This document shows, one piece after another, positions 1-8,421 of a stretch of 64,000 bases of DNA; the stretch's first letter is position 1, and each line of letters starts with the position of its first letter. The stretch spans positions 1 through 64,000 of the forward strand of contig JAGEMR010000064.1 of the NCBI GenBank assembly GCA_021030915.1. The letters are read 5' to 3'. Made by a program: the position numbers and the translations under genes. This DNA comes from Astrothelium macrocarpum. Taxonomy: Eukaryota > Ascomycota > Dothideomycetes > Trypetheliales > Trypetheliaceae. The notes under the pieces are model-generated. The model searched no databases. It was not told where the DNA came from and was given only the letters and a program-made list of their open reading frames with translations.

Positions 1-1210
1 CTACAGTAGCTCTGTGAGCGTTATCCTGAGTGTCCTTACTTCCACTGCACCATCGAATGACCTGTACTCAACATATAATAAAAAAAATTGAAAATTATTT
101 TTTATTAATAATTATGATAATCATATTAATATATATTTTTTTGAATGATATAATAAATATAAAATATTAATAATGATTTATTCATTTTATTTAATATATC
201 ATTTATAATTTTTTGATATTATATATTTCAGAAATTTTATATATTATTATTCAAATAAATTGAATTAATGATAATTTAAAATATAAAATTTTATTTAATT
301 AAATAAATAAAAATTTTAAAATATTTTTTATTCAATATTTATAATTTTATTTTATATAAAAATTATTGAAAATGGATGAATTTAAATAAATATCTAATCA
401 TTATATTCAGATATAATATTATAATAAATTAAAAAATAAAAAAGATCATTTTTTAATTATTTAAATATTTCAAATTTTTTAATATCTGAATGATATAAAA
501 TTCATAAATTTATAAAAAATATTATAATTAAAATAATTTAAATGAATAATTAAAAGATTTTAAATATTATAAATTATTTTATCATATAAATAATATTATT
601 CCAAATTGAAAAATAAATTTTAAAATAAATAATTAATATCAAAAAAAAAAGATATAAATATAATAAATTATTATTTAAAAATTTTAAAAATCAGAATAAT
701 AAAATGATGATATTTATTAATTTTAAAAAATATCAGATTATAATTAATAAAAAATAATAATTTGAATAATAATAATAATAAAAGAAAATTCAAAAAATAA
801 AAGATAAATTTTAAAAAAAAATTTTAAAAAAAAGAGATAATATATCAAATAATATTTAGAAAGATTATAATTGAAATTATATGTAAATAAAAAATAGAGA
901 AGAAGATATAAAAAATATATATTAGAAAAAAAATAAAGATAATAAAAATAATAAAAAAATAATTTAAAAATGAAATTAAAATTATAAAAAAAAGGCCAAA
1001 AAATAAATAAAAATAAATCGATTAATTAAAAATTTTGATTAAAATTATAATTGAAATATTTATATTAGAAATGATAAAATCCATTCAAATACGCGCCGGA
1101 TATAATATCAAATTGATACAACATTTTGAATAAAATTTAAACCGATAAAAAATTTCATATTAATTTTAAATTGAATATATTTTAATTTAAAATAATTATC
1201 TCTTATAATT
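1..1210. other. AT-rich gene-free block (RIP-like isochore)
   Basis: From about position 65 to 1210 the sequence is almost entirely A and T, with homopolymer runs and short A/T palindromes and no convincing reading frame. It changes abruptly to normal composition near 1225. Such blocks in Pezizomycotina are usually transposon remnants destroyed by repeat-induced point mutation. That origin is inferred; no recognisable transposon protein remains. Confidence 0.7.
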
Positions 1211-1483
1211 ATTGAGATATATATCTGCAAAGTTGGGAGTCTGCATGATTGATGAGCGTGCACGAGGTGGTGGCGTGCACGTGACAGGGAGACCCTGTAA
1301 CGTAATCCACGAGCAAGTGGTCCTTGCTCCCAACCTGTCGAATCGCTGCCTTTCCTCAATGCTGAATGCAATGCTTTTTTTCTTCTTTTCCTTTTGGGTG
1401 GCCTAGAATTGCCGTGCTAGCTGGCAACGTCGTCGAGGCAAGGTAGGAGTATAAGAAGAAGAGGCCGTTCCGTTATCGCAGCG

Positions 1484-1490
1484 TATAAAA
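1484..1490 (+). promoter_or_regulatory. TATA-like box of the HET gene
   Basis: A TATAAAA heptamer lies about 150 bp upstream of the chosen ATG (1636) of the HET-domain gene, in the normal-composition stretch between the AT-rich block and the gene. Placement suits a core promoter with a roughly 100-nt leader. This is a motif call only. Confidence 0.4.
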
Positions 1491-1635
1491 CCTGCCCCAC
1501 CCTCCTGTCCTCAATCTACTGGACGTCTTCGAACCTCTGCCCTATTAGTTACTTCCTACGTATATATCGAAGTGTTCAACGATCACACTGAGGAAGACTA
1601 CTTTAATATATCGATTGATTGCACTGTCTCTCTCT

Positions 1636-3051
1636 ATGCCCACTAGAAATTCATCAGAGCTCTACCTTATTGTTGAGGCTGAAGACGAACTTGTTGGTCA
1701 CAGGCCGCGACTATTCCTCAATGGCCGCGATTGGAAGTTGAAGCTTATTACGAATTCGCAGAACAGTCCCGAAGAGCTTCCTGATTATGTCTGCGTCTCG
1801 TACATTTGGGGTGCGGATCGTATGCAGAGCCCGATGGATGTTGGTGCGCAGGACATATCAACCAATACTCTTCCTGCCCTCTCCGCAGCGATGCAAAATA
1901 CAGACACGAAAGCATTTTGGATTGATGCTCTTTGTGTACCGTCCGTTCAACCCGCCAAAGCAGCGACTCTTGAGAGTATGGGATATATCTACAGCCAAGC
2001 GAAAGAAGTACGGGCTGTCCTTTCAGAGACCACGTTTCTCGCCATCAAGGAATCACAGATCGGAGACAGACTGAGTGCCGAAGCTTTGGTTATCCTCGAC
2101 GCAGACAAGTGGATTCGAAGCGTCTGGACATACCAGGAGGTTGTCAATTGCCAGCGGTTGACCTTCGTGTGTCCTGGTGCTCCCGGTATCGTTATAAATG
2201 GAAGCCACTTTCTTAATGGCCTTGGTTATAACATTTCACAATACAAAAAGGAGCACGGCATTGATAGCTTCCTTTTTCGAAAAGCCTTCCCGTCACTGGA
2301 CGCACTGGAGGACCTCATTGCTGATTGGATGATTGCTCCGTACGAGAAGCGCTCCGCCCTTGCAGTCATGTCGAACATGGATCGTCGAGAATGGAATGAA
2401 GAGCGCAACTATTTTTGCTCCATGATTGGCGCAATTACCAGCGAACCTTGTAGTTGGTTGGACACTGCACAACCGCACCTAGCCGAGACGTTCATGAGAA
2501 TCTGCGAATCAAAAGGAGATTTCTCCTTCATATACACCTCCAGCCCTCGCTCCAGGGATCCTGCCAGGAGATGGAGGCCACAAGTTGGAATTCTCTCATC
2601 CATATTGCCTTGGCATTGCTGGGGGGAGTTGCAGCCGGGTCATTTTGACGAATCTGGTTCTCTGTGGCTAGATCAGGTGTTGATATTTCAGAAGTCACCT
2701 CTGTCTGGAAAAGCCAAAGACCACATGTCACGCTGGCTGCGTCGGGAAGATTTCAATAAAACGTGTGAGGACGAGTTAGGGGGGCACATCTACTCTGCTT
2801 TGGTAGATATGGGTTTCACGGGGGTCAAAACCTTCGTGACTTTGACAGATGGCATGTTCTTTCCGCAGCTCTGGGAGTCTGCGGAAGGTGCTGTAATTGT
2901 TGACGTGGTTGTTTCTGGGACGATTCGCTGGACGATTGGTGCACCCGGCATCGCTTCGTACATGGACAAGAATGGTGCTATGTGCTTCATACCTGGTGTT
3001 TTCGCGGGAATCATCAATGATGAAATGGCAACTTCTATGAAGCTGATTTAA
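1636..3051 (+). CDS. HET-domain (heterokaryon incompatibility-like) protein
   Basis: The product is 471 residues from ATG 1636; the frame stays open a few codons upstream but without an ATG. The N-terminal half shows HET-domain landmarks in order: DYVCVSYIWG, then FWIDALCVPS, then MGYIYSQAKEVRAVL, then WIRSVWTYQEV. HET proteins trigger or modulate self/non-self cell death after hyphal fusion, and many act as NLR-like effectors or stand alone as here. The C-terminal half, with SPRSRDPARRWRPQ and a hydrophobic GAxxIA-type tail, resembles no effector domain I can name. No intron is needed. The gene sits between an AT-rich block and an 825-bp palindrome that starts 42 bp after its stop, a typical setting for this fast-evolving family. 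HET assignment is solid; the allelic role is unknown. Confidence 0.85.
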   Translation: MPTRNSSELYLIVEAEDELVGHRPRLFLNGRDWKLKLITNSQNSPEELPDYVCVSYIWGADRMQSPMDVGAQDISTNTLPALSAAMQNTDTKAFWIDALCVPSVQPAKAATLESMGYIYSQAKEVRAVLSETTFLAIKESQIGDRLSAEALVILDADKWIRSVWTYQEVVNCQRLTFVCPGAPGIVINGSHFLNGLGYNISQYKKEHGIDSFLFRKAFPSLDALEDLIADWMIAPYEKRSALAVMSNMDRREWNEERNYFCSMIGAITSEPCSWLDTAQPHLAETFMRICESKGDFSFIYTSSPRSRDPARRWRPQVGILSSILPWHCWGELQPGHFDESGSLWLDQVLIFQKSPLSGKAKDHMSRWLRREDFNKTCEDELGGHIYSALVDMGFTGVKTFVTLTDGMFFPQLWESAEGAVIVDVVVSGTIRWTIGAPGIASYMDKNGAMCFIPGVFAGIINDEMATSMKLI

Positions 3052-3092
3052 AAATTATTCTACCAGCTGGAGAGAAGTGTGCAAGTCTCGGG

Positions 3093-3917
3093 GGTGACTC
3101 ATAAGTGTTCTATCCTCTGTGGAAACGCCGTGGAAATAAAGTTGTATAACAGATTTGATCTAACTACATAATGGTATTCTGTAAGATCTCAAGAGCTCTT
3201 CATCCTGTCAATTCATTCTATCAACCATCTTTTTTCTCAATCGAATTTGTCTCAAAATTTTTTTTTTAATATTCATTTTAATATTTAAAAATTATTATAA
3301 AATATTTTCAATTTATATTTTTTTAGGAATTTTTCATTTTTTAAATATTTTTTTTATATTTAATATTAACAATTCAATATGATTTTTTTTAATAATTATT
3401 TTTATAAAAATTTAATAATAAAATCTGAAAAAAATATCAAATATTTTTAAATAAATAATTTGATTTAATTTTTATTTAATAAAATAATTTTTATTAATTT
3501 AAAATTAATAATATAAAATCTGAAAAAATTATATTTTTTTATTTTTTTATAAAAAAATATAAAACTAAAAAAAATAAAATATTTAAAATATTTAATATAT
3601 TAAATTATTAATATTAAATATAAAAAAAATAAAATAAAAATAAAATAAAATTTTTTTAAAAAAATATAAATTGAAAATATTTTATAACAATTTTTAAATA
3701 TTAAAATAGATATTAAAAAAAATTCAAAAAAAAAATAAATTGAAAATATATAAAATAAATTTTAAAATAGAATTGATTGAGAAAAAAAATCTATATAATT
3801 GATAGAATGAATTGACAGAATAGAAAATTCTTGAGACGGGATACCATTGTGTAATTAGATTAAATCTGTTATACAAATTTATTTCCACGGCGTTTCCACA
3901 GGGACTTATGAGTCACC
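3093..3917. repeat. Giant near-perfect palindrome (foldback element, family A ends)
   Basis: The block begins GGTGACTCATAAGT and ends ACTTATGAGTCACC. The two arms match almost base for base for at least 200 bp (GTGGAAACGCCGTGGAAATAAA on the left recurs inverted at about 3880-3902). The AT-rich interior is also self-complementary, with TTTTAATATTTAAAAATT at about 3276-3293 mirrored near 3684-3700. The symmetry centre is near 3505. The whole 825 bp could therefore fold into one hairpin. It carries no reading frame and I see no clear target duplication. It is probably a foldback or MITE-like element with a RIP-altered interior. Confidence 0.8.
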
Positions 3918-3925
3918 TGAGTCAT

Positions 3926-3975
3926 TCTAGATCAAATCTGTTATATAATTGTATTTCTACAGCGTTTCTATAGGG
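3926..3975. repeat. Partial second copy of the palindrome arm
   Basis: TAGATCAAATCTGTTATA followed by GTATTTCTACAGCG repeats the end of the right arm of the neighbouring palindrome (TAGATTAAATCTG... at 3857 onward) with about 15-20% mismatch. It looks like a nested or tandem fragment of the same element. Confidence 0.6.
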
Positions 3976-4431
3976 TTGGGTATACCCAATAAGTATGCAA
4001 TCAAAACCCAATAAGTACACCCAATCCGCTGTGACCCCTAGGTGTCCCAGGTGTCAATAGAACAGTAGGTATGTTCATCAATGATTCTTGTTCTGCTAGC
4101 ACATCAATCAATTATCGGCTTGTCATTCTTGTACGCTAATTACATAAGCAACTAGTGCATATCTGTCTTCCATTTTGTTGATAATCAATTTTTGTATTGT
4201 CTAATTTCAGCTAATTTTGAACTAAAATCTCGTCTAATGAGAAAAAATTTTGGAATATTTTTAGAGAATTGAATCTTTCACGATATCAATCAAAAATCCA
4301 TAAATATATATTTTGTCATTGGTCAATCTTTTCATATAATATCCACAACAATCTTGTCTCGTAACGAGGCAGTCAGCAGCTTTAGGTATGGAGAGAGCTA
4401 GGATGCCAAGTCTAGGAAGAAGAGATGAGAG

Positions 4432-4511
4432 GTGGACGTAGTGGGATTCGAACCCACGTTCCAACGAGATGGAACGTCAGCAGCGCTCTTCTACCATTGC
4501 GCCACCACGCC
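4432..4511 (-). tRNA. tRNA-like gene, degenerate; possible tRNA-Ser(GCT)
   Basis: On the minus strand the 3' end is convincing: T-arm GTGGG-TTCGAAT-CCCAC and acceptor strand TACGTCC, which pairs with 5' GGGCGTG using two G-U pairs. An anticodon arm GAGCG-CTGCTGA-CGTTC can be drawn, giving anticodon GCT (serine). The D-arm is weak, the 80-nt length is short for a type II tRNA, and a competing GTTCCA...TGGAAC hairpin would disrupt the anticodon stem. I read it as a tRNA gene or tRNA pseudogene of uncertain isotype. It lies just downstream of the TPR-like gene stop (4536), on the same strand. Confidence 0.45.
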
Positions 4512-4535
4512 CCTGCTAGCACATTATTATGAATT

Positions 4536-5351
4536 CTATGCCAATAGTTTAGGTAGTGGAAATTTGTCGTAATGACCGCGCTCAAGGGCATCCTCGAATT
4601 TTTTGGTCCGATGATCTTTCCGCCCATAAGCGGCAGCGCATGCCGCCTGTGCATGCTCAAAGTAGATTCGAGCTTCGCTCCACATTTGCGCATCGTGATA
4701 GAGCGTGCCTATTTCTGCCAGGACCCAAATATTTCTATTATCACGATCACCAAAGACGTCATCCGCTTGCATTTCTAATATATGGCACATGTCACTCGCG
4801 ACATCGTGCCTTCCCGCCTCAATGAATTTTTGAATCAGACCGATCATGGCTTGACACAGATCCAGCGACCAAGCGGAGTTTTCAATTTTGATAGTAGTAC
4901 GCAAGACTTGATCTGCACGGTCTAGTGCATTATTGTATTTCGCACTGCTATCGATTTTGTCGTATAGGCTTATCAGCTCCGTCCATGCTCGAAGTGTTTG
5001 AGCAGGAAAAGCCTCAGCTTGTGCTTCGCATCTCTCAATCAAGTGGGATAGCCGTACTTCAGCTGACTGAGTGTCATTATGAGTATGGGTATGCCCCAAG
5101 ATGAGTTCATGCTCCATGTCTGCGATCCCTGTGGTGCTGATAAGAGTCGCAGAGCTGGCGACGGCATCTGGTTGCCGTCTAGACTCCGGAAGGAGGTGGT
5201 GAATCAATGGAACAGCATCGTTTGTCCGTGACCAGCTTTGCAACATCTCGACAACAGCCATGAGATGCTGGAATGTTCTGTTGCTCCACATGCCAAATCG
5301 TGCAACGTGCTCTCGGTTCATCCAGTCGAAGATATCGTCAGCCCGTCTCAT
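4536..5351 (-). CDS. TPR-like protein, probably the 3' remnant of a longer gene
   Basis: This is a 271-residue frame with a true ATG at 5351. It is helical and repeat-like. Segments such as AWTELISLYDKI, ALDRADQVLR, LAEIGTLYHDAQMWSEARIYFEHA and AAYGRKDHRT have the spacing of tetratricopeptide repeats seen at the C-terminus of large fungal TPR proteins. The opening residues (MRRADDIFDWMNREHVARFG) have no leader character and look like the middle of a protein. Only 25 bp upstream lies the end of a dispersed repeat (5377), followed by a second repeat. I infer that the 5' part was displaced by those insertions. It may be expressed as a short protein or be a pseudogene. The ligand or partner is unknown. 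Confidence 0.5.
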   Translation of the reverse strand: MRRADDIFDWMNREHVARFGMWSNRTFQHLMAVVEMLQSWSRTNDAVPLIHHLLPESRRQPDAVASSATLISTTGIADMEHELILGHTHTHNDTQSAEVRLSHLIERCEAQAEAFPAQTLRAWTELISLYDKIDSSAKYNNALDRADQVLRTTIKIENSAWSLDLCQAMIGLIQKFIEAGRHDVASDMCHILEMQADDVFGDRDNRNIWVLAEIGTLYHDAQMWSEARIYFEHAQAACAAAYGRKDHRTKKFEDALERGHYDKFPLPKLLA

Positions 5352-5376
5352 GTTTCCATTCCTAGCATAAATTCTA

Positions 5377-5459
5377 GGTGATTCATAAGTGTTCTATCTG
5401 GTCCACAAGGCTTTTTCAAACTCAATATTGGCACTATACCCGGTACCTTTCCACAGTGG
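5377..5459 (+). repeat. Family A element fragment
   Basis: It starts GGTGATTCATAAGTGTTCTA and runs through GGTCCACAAGGC and ACTCAATATTGGCACTATAC to CAGTGG. The same text occurs at 14653-14736 and inverted at 23557-23619. Its first 22 bases also match the end of the 3093-3917 palindrome. No matching opposite end is visible, so this is a solo end. Confidence 0.75.
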
Positions 5460-5473
5460 TATATACCTTAGCT

Positions 5474-5609
5474 GACCTCTCGGTTAGCTGATGTGACCGG
5501 TCATATAATAGATGTGACCTCAGATCAGCTCAGAATTTGAGAGGCCGGATTAGCTCGACATTTTGAGAGGTCGAATCAACTAGTGGACAGGTGAGCTCAG
5601 CTATAACCT
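5474..5609. repeat. Family C element, degraded copy
   Basis: It begins GACCTCTCGGTTAGCTGATG and ends near GGTGAGCTCAGCTATAACC, an imperfect inverted repeat. Internal GAGAGGCC and GAGAGGTC half-sites match the better copy at 15110-15270. It abuts a family A fragment. Confidence 0.6.
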
Positions 5610-6444
5610 GGTGAAAAAGATGATACCCATCTTCAATCCTACAATTCTTCACGGCCGTACGCACGGGATCTTGAGACCGATCTCGTCACTGATGGAACGA
5701 AGCTAGTACATCTAAATGCGGGCATCTATAAAACCGGATGGACACGAAGTTTTGAGAGAACCAAGGTACGTGGCTCTCTCGACTTGACCCTGACGCCTAA
5801 TGTCTTTTGCCTTTTTTTTAATGTCAGAGTATAGATATTGTGCAGACACTGCTCAGTCAGAACCTTGAAAGATGGATTTATGGATAAGACATCCTTGGTT
5901 CTAGGTCTCTAGATCTATAGTCCTAAATATTAAGCGGAAGACGCTTTTGGCTCCTGGCTCCTCCATCGAAAATGTTAGTAAAGATATAGAAGGACCTCGC
6001 ATACTTGATACTTACACATGAAACTATCTATAAGAATCATACTATATATCAATAAATCTGTATCATAGCCCCGTCTGTGATTACATAACGCACTGAACCT
6101 GAATTGAAGGATAGGCTTCCGAGAGCCTGCGGAGCAATGCTATGATCAAGCCTCTCGCTGTGGGGTTTGCAATTCCAGCAGTAGCGTCTAATTTGTGGAT
6201 AAGAAGATATTAGAGTCACATGAAATATGTGTTTTGAGAAAATTTGACATTTCTTCAATAATTGGATGAACAAGAGGAAAGATATGCAGAAGCGCCTGTG
6301 CCATGCAGCGAAGAATCCAACACCAGTAAATGCTAATTATCCTCCCTATTCGCTGCATAGAAAAAAAGAAGAAATGATCCTACGTTTTATCCCCGTTTCG
6401 AAACAAGGGCAACGTTACAATAGCAGACCGAACCAGCGGCCGTT
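5610..6444. other. Intergenic, no supported gene
   Basis: Short frames only, none with recognisable protein character. The stretch separates the repeat pair from the 3' end of the next gene. Confidence 0.6.
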
Positions 6445-8421
6445 CTACCTCCTCCGTCCCTTCGTCAATGCCCTCTCCTGCCGACACAACGGCTCCGTCG
6501 GCATCACCCACCCACGATTACGACTCGCCTCGCGCATCTCCCCCTTCTGCGGTGTCGGGATCCACTTGTCCTTCTCCAGACATATTTGTCGCGTCAGCGC
6601 CTGTGGGGACCCAATATCGAGCTTCCACCCGAGCTGACCTTGAAGTGGCGCCTCCTTGGCCAGCATATGCAGGTACCACAGCGCGAGCGACGCGGTCATC
6701 TGGATATCCTCGCCGTTGGATGTCGTACCTGCCGTGGTGCCTGGCACACTGTTCTCGCTGAAGGGATCCAGCGATGGCGGAGGCGGGTTGAACTGGGCAT
6801 TGGCCGGCTGGTGGCGCGGGATGCGGCCAGCTGTGCTCATTTGGATGGGCTTGGCGACCTCGAGGAAGCCAAAAAGCGGGATGGCTTCGCCTCCGCCGAC
6901 GACGCCTCGGTCTTGCTCCGACGCAGCGCGCGTGGCGGGGTCCCCTCCGTAGCGCACGCAGACGAGCTCGACTTCGCTCATGATGAAGCCGTAACGGGTT
7001 CCGTGCTCGCGCATGAAGCGGTGCAAGTGGGCTAGACCTTTGAGGTATTCCACTTGGCGATTGGGTTGCTCGGTGCGCATGTTGCTGTTCCAGCGATTAT
7101 AGGCTTTGACAAGGCCAACAACGCATCCACGACGGGAGGGGGGCAGCTCGGCACCGCTGAGGAGAATGGACTGGCTGCCTTGAAAGTCGGCGTCTTGGGC
7201 GTAGTTGGAGACGAATTCGGGGTTGCCTGCGATTCTTTGGTTGCGCATGGAGATGTGGTGATCGCCTAGAGAGACGCCAAGGGCAGCATTGACAATGTGG
7301 GCGTGGTGGTCACGCCAGATGTCTTGGAGGTGAGTTTCGGTTTCGGGAGCTGGGTGGCCGTAGAAACGTTTGGGCGAGGTGAGCATGTTGGTTGAGACAG
7401 CAGCATTGAGGAGTGGAAGTAGTGATGGAATGGCGCACATGGTATTGACATTGAAGTCGTCCCATGTGCGGAGGTTGCGAATGTCCCACCAGAAATGCTG
7501 GGGTCGAAGCGAAGAGTCGTAGATGCGAGAGACAAGTGCTGGTGAAGGGTTAGGTGCGGTGAGATAGTCCAACAAGGTAGTAGTGGGAGCCATAGCATCA
7601 AAGTTCATGTCGAATGAGACAGGGCACTGCGCCACTGCAGGTTGCGGGGTCACCGAGCGGCTGACAGAACGACTACGAGTTGGATCGTACTGGGGTGGGC
7701 CGATGTTTAAAGCTGAACTTGACAACGGATTCAAGTGGCTCAGTGCAGTTGGTGCAGAAACGCTTGGTTGAGATGCCGACGATAAAGGTGTCAGGTGACT
7801 AAGGGCATGAGCAGAAGGACCATTGCTTCCACCAGAGAGGTAGCTTGGCCGGTACGTCGGAAAGCCATAGCGGGAAAGCGTCTCTTCATCGATACTCGAT
7901 GTCGAACCGGAGCGAGAATGAGAATTAACATTTACAGTAGAAGCGGATCGTGAGTGAGGGCCAAGTGACGGCCGTCTTGATTGGGCGGGAAGGTTCAAGG
8001 GAGAACTAAGAGTTGAATTTAGGGGGGCTTCGATGGGAGAGACCGTAGCCGAGCAGGGAGAAAGCAAATTAGACTGTCGCGGTGGACTAGATCCACGTCG
8101 ATCCAGAGCTGGCCGTTGGGAATATGGCGCCCAGCCGTGACCGTGATTGCTTGAGGTGGAGATATTCCTTTTGTGACCACGGATCGGGCCGGCCTTTGGT
8201 TCAGAATCGCGTTCTGCCCTGGGCTTGGGCAATAGCATAGGTCCATATGACCTGATTGGCGACCTCTCCGGCGTGGTTAGGTGTGTCTGAACTGAAATAG
8301 GAGAGATATCTTGAGACATGTAGGAGCCATTTGACGTGGTCCTGCTGTGAGCGCTTGTGGCACTACCACCATGGAAGGCGTCCGACGCAGTAGTTCCAGG
8401 TGGGGTATTTTGTCTATACAT
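6445..8421 (-). CDS. Conserved-looking fungal protein with Ser/Pro-rich N-terminus, unknown function
   Basis: I chose ATG 8421 (protein starts MYRQNTPPGT), giving 658 residues. The frame is open for 53 more codons to 8580, but that stretch is hydrophobic and composition-unlike and is probably 5' leader. Residues 1-270 are low-complexity, rich in Ser, Pro and basic residues with likely phosphosites (HSRSGSTSS, RSRSVSRS). The C-terminal 330 residues look globular and constrained: RPQHFWWDIRNLRTWDDF, then LGDHHISMRNQRIAGN, RRGCVVGLVKAYNRWN, and RYGFIMSEVELVCVRYGG. I do not recognise the family. The architecture of a disordered regulatory N-terminus followed by a compact domain suggests a nuclear or signalling protein, but this is inference. 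No intron is needed. Confidence 0.75.
   Translation of the reverse strand: MYRQNTPPGTTASDAFHGGSATSAHSRTTSNGSYMSQDISPISVQTHLTTPERSPIRSYGPMLLPKPRAERDSEPKAGPIRGHKRNISTSSNHGHGWAPYSQRPALDRRGSSPPRQSNLLSPCSATVSPIEAPLNSTLSSPLNLPAQSRRPSLGPHSRSASTVNVNSHSRSGSTSSIDEETLSRYGFPTYRPSYLSGGSNGPSAHALSHLTPLSSASQPSVSAPTALSHLNPLSSSALNIGPPQYDPTRSRSVSRSVTPQPAVAQCPVSFDMNFDAMAPTTTLLDYLTAPNPSPALVSRIYDSSLRPQHFWWDIRNLRTWDDFNVNTMCAIPSLLPLLNAAVSTNMLTSPKRFYGHPAPETETHLQDIWRDHHAHIVNAALGVSLGDHHISMRNQRIAGNPEFVSNYAQDADFQGSQSILLSGAELPPSRRGCVVGLVKAYNRWNSNMRTEQPNRQVEYLKGLAHLHRFMREHGTRYGFIMSEVELVCVRYGGDPATRAASEQDRGVVGGGEAIPLFGFLEVAKPIQMSTAGRIPRHQPANAQFNPPPPSLDPFSENSVPGTTAGTTSNGEDIQMTASLALWYLHMLAKEAPLQGQLGWKLDIGSPQALTRQICLEKDKWIPTPQKGEMREASRNRGWVMPTEPLCRQERALTKGRRR

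Noticed and set aside
1..1210. Centromere, telomere or mitochondrial insertion
   Set aside because: No telomere repeats, no mitochondrial genes, and too short for a centromere core; RIP-altered repeat is simpler.
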